A stretch of DNA of 64,000 nucleotides from SIG437 sp045576235 (lineage in GTDB: Bacteria; Bacillota; Clostridia; UBA1381; UBA9506). The stretch lies in assembly GCA_045576235.1 (NCBI GenBank), contig JAZNGA010000033.1:62001-126000 (forward strand), written 5' to 3'. The position numbers and the translations under genes were made by a program. Of the stretch, positions 17,436-24,666 are shown one piece after another (within the stretch, counting starts at the first letter, position 1; each line of letters starts with the position of its first letter). The notes below the pieces were generated by a model, which did no database searches, was not told where the DNA came from, and saw only the letters and a list, made by a program, of their open reading frames with translations.

Positions 17436-18920
17436 ATGAAAAAAATAATTTTAATAATGCTAACTATTATGCTTGTTATTTCATCGGGGGTTGTTTTTGC
17501 TGAAGAGTGGGAGCAGGAAATAACAGTTACTTACAATGGAGAACTGATTGATTTTGAAGTTAGTCCCCAGATAATTAATGACAGAACAATGGTGCCATTC
17601 AGGGCAATTTTTGAAACTCTCGGAGGCGTAGTGGACTTTGACGGAGAGACAAGAACTGTTTCGTCGGAGTTTGAAGGGAAAAAGCTTTCATTTGTAATAG
17701 GAGAGTATGAAGCTGTTTTGGAAACACCTGATGGAAAAGAAATTATTCCGATAGATTCCCCTCCTGTGATAGTTAATGATTACACGCTTATTCCAGTCAG
17801 ATTTGTTGCTGAAAGCTCAGGTCTTAAGGTTAATTGGGACGAACACTACAGAGAGGTTGTAATCATAGACACTAATGCGTGGAAGAGAACAATCAGCGAA
17901 AAATCTCCTTTTATGAAAAAGTTGATAGAAATGCCACTTTCTGAATTTAATTTTGATAATATATCAGAGTCAACAACGACATTTGATGTAGAAATAGGCA
18001 TTTTGCTTGAAAACGCAAAAGAGCTTTATGGTGAAGGAGAAACAGGTCCGGAAAACATCGATTTAAACATAAGTCTTAACATTAAGAACGAAGAATGGTT
18101 AAGCAAAAAAAATGCTATGGCAAAAAGCGCGATAACACTTGACCTTTCGTCGCTCGGTAATTTAATAAAACAGACGGAGTCACAGCTTTCATTTGAAGAC
18201 CTTGATGTTATTTCAAAGCTTCTGAAACTCCACAACTTTAACATTGAAGTTATATTAGATGAGGATAAAAATATTTATTTGAAGAGCGTAGAAATTATTG
18301 ATTTAATAAATGACCTCGGTGGGGAAGATGTTGCGCAGATGTTGGGAGATAATTATGTTAAAATTCCTTATACCGCTAAAAATGTTGAGAATTTAAAATC
18401 TCCTACGCTCTGGTCATATGTTGAAATGATGGTTGAAAATGATGAAACCATGACAACGCACGATGTTATTATGATTGAATATATCTTAGGAGCATTAGGA
18501 GACTTATATTCAAAGGATTCTGTCACCGTTGAAGAGAAAACAAATGGTGGTTATAAGGTAACTTTTGATGTGAACCAGGAAGATTATTTTAAAATGTCAA
18601 CAAACCTAATTGACAAAATCTGGGAATTCGGTGGTTTAAATGAAGCAGAAAAACAGTTTGTAGAAGAGCAGAAAAAAGAAATGCTCAAGGATTTCGAGAA
18701 AATTGATATGGCAATAAAGGGATATATTGATGCAAAAGATGCAGTTAATTACTCATACGACTTAAAATCTTATATTAAAGTTAATGATTTACTCATTCCC
18801 GGCGCGGAAAATGTGAGTTTGAGTCTATCGCTTGACATTAACTTAAAAGCTATGTCAAAAGAGACTGCAAAAGCAAAGAATATACAAATACCAGAAAATG
18901 CAGTTGAAATATTACAATAA
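17436..18920 (+). CDS. Secreted protein with copper amine oxidase N-terminal-like domain
   Basis: A signal peptide (MKKIILIMLTIMLVISSG, cleavage near VVFA) precedes a copper amine oxidase N-domain-like module at ~30-140: ITVTYNGELIDFEVSPQI, MVPFRAIFETLGG, VDFDGETRTV, and the repeat LIPVRFVAESSGLKVNWDEHYREVVII. Despite the name, this module in Clostridia is a stalk or binding domain with no oxidase activity. The remaining ~350 residues are acidic and have no family I recognise. GAGGTG at 17424-17429 fixes the ATG at 17436; the frame itself opens 42 bases earlier. It is probably a cell-surface or secreted protein. Confidence 0.82.
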   Translation: MKKIILIMLTIMLVISSGVVFAEEWEQEITVTYNGELIDFEVSPQIINDRTMVPFRAIFETLGGVVDFDGETRTVSSEFEGKKLSFVIGEYEAVLETPDGKEIIPIDSPPVIVNDYTLIPVRFVAESSGLKVNWDEHYREVVIIDTNAWKRTISEKSPFMKKLIEMPLSEFNFDNISESTTTFDVEIGILLENAKELYGEGETGPENIDLNISLNIKNEEWLSKKNAMAKSAITLDLSSLGNLIKQTESQLSFEDLDVISKLLKLHNFNIEVILDEDKNIYLKSVEIIDLINDLGGEDVAQMLGDNYVKIPYTAKNVENLKSPTLWSYVEMMVENDETMTTHDVIMIEYILGALGDLYSKDSVTVEEKTNGGYKVTFDVNQEDYFKMSTNLIDKIWEFGGLNEAEKQFVEEQKKEMLKDFEKIDMAIKGYIDAKDAVNYSYDLKSYIKVNDLLIPGAENVSLSLSLDINLKAMSKETAKAKNIQIPENAVEILQ

Positions 18921-18953
18921 GCAGTTTGATATTTTTAGAAAAAGGTGATGAAT

Positions 18954-20168
18954 ATGAAATATGTAGTTTTTTTAGGAGATGGAATGGCAGATTATCCGAA
19001 TGATTCTTTAGGTGGGAAAACACCTTTAGAGCTCGCTGTTAAACCGAATATTGATGCTATATCTAAAAATGGTATGTTAGGGCTATGTAAAACCGTTGAT
19101 GATTCGTTGAGTCCGGGAAGTGATGTTGCTAACCTTTCTGTTCTTGGATATGACCCTTTAGTTTATTATTCAGGGCGTTCCCCCCTCGAAGCGCTTAGCA
19201 TAGGGGTTGATTTGACTGAAAGTGATGTGACATTCAGGGCAAATCTTGTCACGCTTTCAGACGATAACGCCTATGAAGAAAAAACAATGGTAGATTACAG
19301 CGCTGACGAAATAACAACAGATGAGGCTAAGGTTTTAATTGATTATTTGAGCAAAAACATAAAAATTAAAAACTTTAGTTTTCATAGCGGAATAAGCTAT
19401 AGACATCTCCTTGTGCATGACGGAGGAAGCACAAACATAAAACTGACTCCGCCGCACGACATTTCAGATAGAAAAGTAACTGAATATCTGCCGACGGGTG
19501 ATAATGCTGAGGACATTCTATACATTATGAAAAAAAGCTACGAGCTTTTAAAAGACCATCCAATCAACATAAAAAGAATAGCAAATGGAAAGCATCCTGC
19601 AAATTCACTTTGGATTTGGGGAGAGGGCAAAAAACCAAAGCTTGATATTTTTTCAGAAAAATTTGGATTGAAGGGAAGCATAATTTCTGCTGTTGACCTT
19701 TTAAAAGGAATTGGAAAGGGTGCAAAAATGAATGTGCCTGAAGTTGTTGGGGCAACGGGAAATATTGACACAAATTTTGACGGAAAAGCTCAGGCGGCAA
19801 TCGATGAACTTAAAAGCGGACAGGATTTTGTTTATATTCATGTTGAAGCACCTGATGAGTGTGGACACAGATGTGAAATTAATAATAAAATCCGTGCCAT
19901 TGAGCTCATAGATGAAAAAATTATTGCTCCGGTTATGGATTATTTAAAAAACAGCGGAGAAGAGTTCTCCGTTTTAGTGATGCCTGATCACCCAACACCC
20001 CTTTCGCTTAAAACACATGTGCGCAACGCTGTTCCTTTCGCGATTTTCAGGAGCAACGGATGCGAGAAATCTGAAATGTCCTACACCGAAAAAAATGCTG
20101 AAAAAACAGGATTGTTTATTGATAAGGGTTGTAAAATTATGCCTTTATTTACAGGTATTGACAAATAA
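18954..20168 (+). CDS. Archaeal-type phosphoglycerate mutase / proposed homoserine kinase
   Basis: The protein of ~404 residues belongs to the alkaline-phosphatase superfamily group of cofactor-independent phosphoglycerate mutases of archaeal type (aPGAM). It opens with MKYVVFLGDGMADYP (metal-binding aspartate), has the catalytic serine in SLSPGSDVANLSVLGYDP, and keeps metal ligands in VHVEAPDECGHRCE-like and VMPDHPTPLSLKTH segments. A closely related subfamily is annotated as proposed homoserine kinase in genomes that lack ThrB. Threonine synthase is in this window (35943) and I see no thrB, so both roles are open. AAAGGTG at 18941-18947 favours the ATG at 18954. Confidence 0.82.
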   Translation: MKYVVFLGDGMADYPNDSLGGKTPLELAVKPNIDAISKNGMLGLCKTVDDSLSPGSDVANLSVLGYDPLVYYSGRSPLEALSIGVDLTESDVTFRANLVTLSDDNAYEEKTMVDYSADEITTDEAKVLIDYLSKNIKIKNFSFHSGISYRHLLVHDGGSTNIKLTPPHDISDRKVTEYLPTGDNAEDILYIMKKSYELLKDHPINIKRIANGKHPANSLWIWGEGKKPKLDIFSEKFGLKGSIISAVDLLKGIGKGAKMNVPEVVGATGNIDTNFDGKAQAAIDELKSGQDFVYIHVEAPDECGHRCEINNKIRAIELIDEKIIAPVMDYLKNSGEEFSVLVMPDHPTPLSLKTHVRNAVPFAIFRSNGCEKSEMSYTEKNAEKTGLFIDKGCKIMPLFTGIDK

Positions 20169-20217
20169 TTACATTTGTGATATCATATAGCAAGTAGTTG
20201 CTTGGAGGTGTGAGAAA

Positions 20218-20487
20218 GTGATAGAGAAAGAGGATATAGAAAGAGTCCGCAATATTTTAACTGAAAATGTTGACAAGAGAATTCGCCTGACTGCAAAAAA
20301 GGGAAGGAAACGCGTTGTTGTCAGACACGGATTTATTAAATCTACCTATCCATCGCTTTTTGTTGTCGTTTTAGACAGTGTCTCAGAATTTGCTTCAGGC
20401 GGCAGAACAATCTCTTTCAATTATTCTGATATCCTCATAAAAAATATTAGTGTAACTATCGTAGATACCAAGCAAGAAGTTGAATAA
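20218..20487 (+). CDS. veg: Veg-family protein
   Basis: This protein of 89 residues matches Veg: KRIRLTAKKGRKRVVVRHGFIKSTYPSLFVVVLD, then TISFNYSDILIKNISV. Bacillus Veg is highly expressed and stimulates biofilm formation; its molecular action is still unclear. The start is GTG at 20218, with TTGGAGGTG ten bases before it. A strong hairpin terminator follows. A possible -10 (TATCAT/TATAGC region near 20180) lies upstream, so the gene is probably monocistronic. Confidence 0.9.
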   Translation: MIEKEDIERVRNILTENVDKRIRLTAKKGRKRVVVRHGFIKSTYPSLFVVVLDSVSEFASGGRTISFNYSDILIKNISVTIVDTKQEVE

Positions 20488-20496
20488 AAAAATTAA

Positions 20497-20524
20497 GGGA
20501 CTTTAGTAAAATCGCTAAAGTCCC
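20497..20524. terminator. Bidirectional terminator between veg and the MntR-like gene
   Basis: GGGACTTTAG (20497-20506) pairs perfectly with CTAAAGTCCC (20515-20524) around an eight-base loop. A-rich sequence lies to the left and T-rich to the right, so it works in both directions. Confidence 0.88.
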
Positions 20525-20536
20525 ATTGTTTTTTAT

Positions 20537-20908
20537 CTATATATTATATTTTTCGCAAAATTCTTTGAGTTTATCAAATGTTTCATCGCTTATATCGTGC
20601 TCAAGCCTGCAAGCATCTTCCTTTGCTGTTTTTTCGCTAACACCGAGGTGAATAAGAGCTTTTATAAGCAAAGTGTGTCTGTTATAGACCCTGTTTGCAA
20701 TCTTAAACCCCTCATCAGTTAAAGAGATAAAACCATTATCATCTATTGAAATCAGTCCATTTTGTCTGAATTGTTTCATTGCAACACTAACGCTGGGTTT
20801 AGTATAGTTAAGTTCATTTGCAACATCAATAGAACGAACATTTGCAAGTCGTTGTTTTAATATAAGTATAGTTTCTAAATAGTTTTCGCCTGATTCGTGA
20901 ATTTTCAA
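20537..20908 (-). CDS. DtxR/MntR-family metal-dependent transcriptional repressor
   Basis: The 123-residue protein has the DtxR-type winged helix (ESGENYLETILILKQR, VRSIDVANELNYTKPSVSVAMKQFRQNGLI) and the metal-binding dimerisation domain, where RHTLLIKALIHLGV and EDACRLEHDISDET carry the conserved H, E, C and H residues. MntR-like members repress Mn or Fe uptake when metal is plentiful. Length and absence of an SH3 domain fit MntR more than DtxR. The start is TTG at 20908 with GGATG upstream. No metal transporter is adjacent; the CDF fragment at the left edge is too far to claim a link. Confidence 0.88.
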   Translation of the reverse strand: MKIHESGENYLETILILKQRLANVRSIDVANELNYTKPSVSVAMKQFRQNGLISIDDNGFISLTDEGFKIANRVYNRHTLLIKALIHLGVSEKTAKEDACRLEHDISDETFDKLKEFCEKYNI

Positions 20909-21096
20909 CTAATCACATCCTTCACTCTTAATTTTAACAGAAATAAACAAAAAAATCAATATGAAAGTCTAATTAAATTTTAAGATTGGTTAAATCTTGA
21001 TTAATATGTAAATTTGATGTAAAAAATGTATAAAACTATTTACAGAGGAGAAAAAATTATGTATAATAATAGTAGATAATTAATTTTGGAAATGAA

Positions 21097-21738
21097 GTGA
21101 GATCATTGCCTTTTATAGGAAATATAAATATAAAAATGTTGATTTTAAGAGCTATTTCAGTTTTGCTTGCTATAAGTGTTCACGAAGCATCTCATGGTTT
21201 TGCAGCCTATCTTTTGGGGGATAGAACAGCAAAAAACATGGGTAGAATTAGCATAAATCCAACAAGACATATTGACCCCATTGGTGCTTTATGCCTTTTG
21301 ATTTTTGGTTTTGGCTGGGCAAAGCCTGTTATGGTTAATAGCTTCAAGTTTAAAAATCCAAAAACCGGAATGTCACTTGTCGGTCTTGCCGGACCATTAG
21401 CTAATTTTTTACTTGCACTTATCGCTGGTATTATAATCAAAATATTATATGTAACAAATTGTAATATCAGTCTGCTTTGGGAATTTATGATTGTCTTAAT
21501 TTCAATAAATGTTGGGCTTGGAGTTTTTAATTTGATTCCAATTCCACCACTTGATGGTTCTAAAATATTTTTGTCACTCTTGCCATCTAGGCTGTATTAC
21601 GACATAATGAAATATGAACACATTGGCTGGATTTTGCTGGTTATAGCGCTTGGGCTTGGTGTTTTAGATCCAATCTTAGGAACAGTTAATAATTTTATTT
21701 TAAGATTTATTTTCTTTTTAACTGGCGTGCCAATATAA
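21097..21738 (+). CDS. Site-2 protease family (M50) membrane metalloprotease
   Basis: The protein of ~213 residues has several membrane segments and the zinc-binding HEASH motif (AISVHEASHGFAAYLLGD) with the third ligand in NLIPIPPLDGSK. This is the short M50 group close to Bacillus YwhC, which cleaves substrates within the membrane. The substrate is unknown. The apparent start is GTG at 21097 with only a weak GGAAATG upstream. In many Clostridia this gene precedes scpA-scpB as it does here, 20 bases apart. The 190 bases upstream are AT-rich with a possible TATAAT near 21062. Confidence 0.9.
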   Translation: MRSLPFIGNINIKMLILRAISVLLAISVHEASHGFAAYLLGDRTAKNMGRISINPTRHIDPIGALCLLIFGFGWAKPVMVNSFKFKNPKTGMSLVGLAGPLANFLLALIAGIIIKILYVTNCNISLLWEFMIVLISINVGLGVFNLIPIPPLDGSKIFLSLLPSRLYYDIMKYEHIGWILLVIALGLGVLDPILGTVNNFILRFIFFLTGVPI

Positions 21739-21761
21739 TAAAATAATGTGAGGTTAAATTG

Positions 21762-22523
21762 ATGAAGGCTCCTTTAATTGATGATAAGATTGCTGTTAAG
21801 CTTGAGGTCTTTGAAGGCCCGCTTGAGCTTCTTTTGCATCTTTTAAAAAAGAATAAAGTAAGTATCTATGACATACCAATAGTTAAAATAACAGGGCAGT
21901 TCATTGAATATCTTGCTGCATGTAAGAGTTTTGACATAGAGCTTTCGTCTGATTTTTTGCTGATGGCTTCTGAGCTTCTCATGATAAAATCAAAAATGCT
22001 CCTTCCTAAGCCTGAAGAAGAAAAGGAAGATCCCCGACTGGATTTAGTGGACAGGCTTCTTCAATATGAAAGAATGAAAAAAATTTCAGAGTTTCTTAAG
22101 GAACATGAATTTGCAACAAGATATAATTATTTTAAAGAGCCTGATCATATTGAGTCAAGACCTGCTGACTACAGTGAACAGACATTTGATTTAGACATTT
22201 TAATTTCAGCTTTTTTAGACATTGCTGATAAAACTGAAAGAAAAGCTCCGCCTCCTAAAAGCGCTTTTAAAGCTATAACTCCTCACGAAATTGTTCCTGT
22301 TGAGAGCAGAGTGAAATATATCAGGGAAAGGCTTAAAGTAGGCAAAAAAATGAAGTTTGAAAAACTTTTTTCGGGAATTGAATCGCGCCCCGTTTTAGTT
22401 GCAACTTTTTTAGCCCTTTTAGAAATGATTAAGGGTGAATTAGTCATTGCCGAAACTGATAATAATAGAATTTACATAACAAAACTCAAAGACGGTGATT
22501 ATAAGAATGAGTCAGAAATATGA
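21762..22523 (+). CDS. scpA: Segregation and condensation protein A
   Basis: ScpA is the kleisin that bridges the SMC heads in the chromosome-condensing complex. The N-terminal KLEVFEGPLELLLHLLKKNKVSIYDIPIVKIT is diagnostic, and the C-terminal winged helix includes FEKLFSGIESRPVLVATFLALLEMIK. At 253 residues it is full length. The ATG at 21762 follows GTGAGGTT; a TTG directly before it is an unlikely start. It overlaps scpB by about 17 bases. Confidence 0.97.
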   Translation: MKAPLIDDKIAVKLEVFEGPLELLLHLLKKNKVSIYDIPIVKITGQFIEYLAACKSFDIELSSDFLLMASELLMIKSKMLLPKPEEEKEDPRLDLVDRLLQYERMKKISEFLKEHEFATRYNYFKEPDHIESRPADYSEQTFDLDILISAFLDIADKTERKAPPPKSAFKAITPHEIVPVESRVKYIRERLKVGKKMKFEKLFSGIESRPVLVATFLALLEMIKGELVIAETDNNRIYITKLKDGDYKNESEI

Positions 22524-23136
22524 TTCGATAATTGAAAGCATTTTGTTTGCCGCAGGGGATAGTCTCCCTAAAAGTCAACTCGCTGAAATCCTTGAAATTT
22601 CTGAGTCTGAGGTGGACAAGCATATTGAAGTTCTTAGAAAATTTTATAAAGAAAACAACAGAGGTTTTAAAATCATCGAAATAGAAGATGAGTATCAGCT
22701 TTGCACTGTTGAAGAAAACTTCAGATATATCCAATGCATAAAAGAACCAAAAAGAAGACAGGGACTTTCTCAGGCGGCATTTGAAACTCTTTCCGTCGTT
22801 GCTTATAATCAACCTGTCACAAGAGGAAGCATTGAGTTTATTCGCGGTGTTAATTCTGATGGCTCTGTAAATAAACTTGTTGAGCGCGGATTGATTGAAG
22901 AAAGAGGCAGACTTGATGCACCGGGCAGACCCATTCTTTATGGAACAACGCTTGAATTTTTGAGAAGCTTTGGTCTCCGTTCTCTTCAGGATTTGCCGGA
23001 GCTTGAGGCTGTTCAGCTTGAGCTTTTTGACGATGTTCAAATGACTAAGGAAGACAGTGCCCAGCTTGAGCTTAAAATTGATGACAAGACAATTGATGCG
23101 ACTGACGCTGAAAAAGTTGATTGTGAAAACAATTGA
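22507..23136 (+). CDS. scpB: Segregation and condensation protein B
   Basis: ScpB dimers bind ScpA and regulate SMC. The two winged-helix domains are visible: IIESILFAAGDSLPKSQLAEIL first, then LSQAAFETLSVVAYNQPVTRGSIEFIRGVNSDGSVNKLVERGLI, which is the family signature. The 209 residues include an acidic, weakly conserved tail. I use the ATG at 22507 (MSQKYDSI); the frame opens at a GTG 12 bases earlier. Its start overlaps scpA, so the two partners are coupled. Confidence 0.96.
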   Translation: MSQKYDSIIESILFAAGDSLPKSQLAEILEISESEVDKHIEVLRKFYKENNRGFKIIEIEDEYQLCTVEENFRYIQCIKEPKRRQGLSQAAFETLSVVAYNQPVTRGSIEFIRGVNSDGSVNKLVERGLIEERGRLDAPGRPILYGTTLEFLRSFGLRSLQDLPELEAVQLELFDDVQMTKEDSAQLELKIDDKTIDATDAEKVDCENN

Positions 23137-23155
23137 CATAGCAAGGGGTGAAAAA

Positions 23156-23755
23156 ATGAAGGTGCTTTTAATATTAGCTATAATTTTGCTTTTCATTATG
23201 GCGCTTTTGTTTATTCCTGCATATGTCGGAATTGAGTATACTATAAAAGACAATACTAAAAAGGCTTTTATCATTTTAAGAATATTTAAGGTGATACCTA
23301 TTAAAATAATTCTTAAAAAAAACATAAAAAAGAAAAAGAAAAAGATCACCCTTGAAAAATATATTGAGACGGCAGCACATGCTATGGATGCATATAAAGA
23401 AAGTAAAGATCTAATTAAAGAAGTTTTAAAAGGAACAAAGGAAAAAATAACTTTTTATGAATTGGTTTTCGATGTTGATTTTGGAACTGGAAATGCTGCA
23501 AGCACAGGAATAATGACAGGGGCAGTTTGGTCTGCAACAGATATTTTTGTTTGCATTATAGATAGGATTTTTGGGGTGAAGAAGTTTAAGGTAAATGTAA
23601 ATCCTCAATTTGACAAGAAATGTTTCAGCGGCCAATTCAAAAGTATATTAAAATTCAGGCTGGTAAATATTATTATCATATTAAATAAAATATTGCGTGT
23701 TTTTAAAATATTTAATGAACATATAAACAAAAATGAAAAACAACAAACTAATTAA
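23156..23755 (+). CDS. DUF2953-like membrane protein
   Basis: An N-terminal membrane helix (VLLILAIILLFIMALLFIPAY) precedes a basic linker and a soluble region, with EKITFYELVFDVDFGTGNAASTGIMTGAVWS, the pattern I associate with DUF2953 proteins. The lysine-rich stretch KKNIKKKKKKITLEKY is striking. Function is unknown; in sporulating Clostridia such genes usually sit beside ytfJ, as here. AAGGGGTG at 23143-23150 fixes the ATG at 23156, although the frame reaches back into scpB. It runs directly into ytfJ, 17 bases on. Confidence 0.75.
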   Translation: MKVLLILAIILLFIMALLFIPAYVGIEYTIKDNTKKAFIILRIFKVIPIKIILKKNIKKKKKKITLEKYIETAAHAMDAYKESKDLIKEVLKGTKEKITFYELVFDVDFGTGNAASTGIMTGAVWSATDIFVCIIDRIFGVKKFKVNVNPQFDKKCFSGQFKSILKFRLVNIIIILNKILRVFKIFNEHINKNEKQQTN

Positions 23756-23771
23756 AAGGCGGTGCATTAAA

Positions 23772-24209
23772 ATGGCAGAACATCCAATTAAAGGACTTAT
23801 GGAAACAGCAATGAAAAGCATTAAGGACATGGTAGATGTCAACACAATAGTAGGAAATCCTGTTGAAACACCAGACGGAACAATCATAATTCCTCTCTCA
23901 AAGGTTTCTTTCGGATTTGCATCGGGTGGTTCAGAGTTTGGGCCTAAATCTCAGATTACTCCTGATGCAAATGCTAATTTTGGCGGAGCAGCCGGCGGTG
24001 GTGCTTCAATTGAACCAATTGCTTTTTTAGTTGTTGGAAACGGACAAATTAAGTTGATGCCGGTTGATTTAATTCCATCTCCATATGATGGAATTATTGA
24101 AAAAGTTCCTTCGCTTATTGATAAATTCACAGAATTTATCGGCAAAAAAAGAGCGAAAAAAAATGAGACAATAGAAGTAGCTGAAACTGTTGAGGAAATT
24201 AACAACTAA
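23772..24209 (+). CDS. ytfJ: Sporulation protein YtfJ (GerW family)
   Basis: The protein is 145 residues long and starts HPIKGLMETAMKSIKDMVDVNTIVGNPV. The family core IIPLSKVSFGFASGGSEF is followed by a glycine/alanine-rich loop (ANFGGAAGGGASIEPIAFLVV). In Bacillus GerW is needed for germination through GerA-type receptors and localises to the forespore. AAAGGCGGTG upstream supports the ATG at 23772. It closes the scpA-scpB-DUF2953-ytfJ run, a recurrent order in spore formers. Confidence 0.93.
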   Translation: MAEHPIKGLMETAMKSIKDMVDVNTIVGNPVETPDGTIIIPLSKVSFGFASGGSEFGPKSQITPDANANFGGAAGGGASIEPIAFLVVGNGQIKLMPVDLIPSPYDGIIEKVPSLIDKFTEFIGKKRAKKNETIEVAETVEEINN

Positions 24210-24236
24210 AAATTCACTTTGAATTGGGGTGCTTTT

Positions 24237-24584
24237 ATGGAAAAAATTATTTCTGATTTAAAGAAAACTGCAATTTCTGCAGCACAGAAGACAGGGGAAC
24301 TTGTCGAAATTGGAAAGCTTAAGCTTGCAGCATCAAATATCAAAGGCAAAATTAATGATATGTACAAAGACTTAGGTCTTGCATTATACACTGCTGAAAA
24401 GCAGGGAAACGAAGATGCAGAAGTCTTAAGAAATATTATTGGAGATATTGATAGGCTTTTTGAAGAGCTTGCAAAGTTAGAGAATGAAATCGGCTCGTTA
24501 AAAAGTCAAAAAAAATGTGCATCATGCGGGGTTATGTGTGATAATGAATCTGCTTTTTGTGCATCTTGCGGAGAAAAATTTTAG
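24237..24584 (+). CDS. Zinc-ribbon protein with helical N-terminal region
   Basis: I recognise only the C-terminal zinc ribbon CASCGVMCDNESAFCASCGEKF, which has the CxxC...CxxC layout of small regulatory or scaffold proteins. The ~85 residues before it are predicted helical and charged (KLKLAASNIKGKINDMYKDLG...), probably a coiled coil. There is no signal or membrane segment. GGGGTG precedes the ATG at 24237. It is last in the run and ends at a strong hairpin. Similar short proteins occur beside ytfJ in Clostridia, but no function is established. Confidence 0.75.
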   Translation: MEKIISDLKKTAISAAQKTGELVEIGKLKLAASNIKGKINDMYKDLGLALYTAEKQGNEDAEVLRNIIGDIDRLFEELAKLENEIGSLKSQKKCASCGVMCDNESAFCASCGEKF

Positions 24585-24598
24585 TATATTAAATCATA

Positions 24599-24640
24599 AC
24601 ACAAAACAGGATATGTCAAAAGACATATCCTGTTTTGTGT
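24599..24640. terminator. Long bidirectional terminator hairpin
   Basis: A perfect 19-base-pair stem (24599-24617 with 24622-24640) has a four-base AAAA loop. The T-rich tract forms part of the outer stem (CTGTTTTGTG), so both converging transcripts can end here. Confidence 0.85.
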
Positions 24641-24666
24641 GCTAATGAAATTCAGAAAAAACAAAA

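Noticed and set aside
22486..23349. 287-codon minus-strand frame across scpB
   Set aside because: It is antisense to the clear scpB and DUF2953 genes and rich in F, K and N with no recognisable motif.
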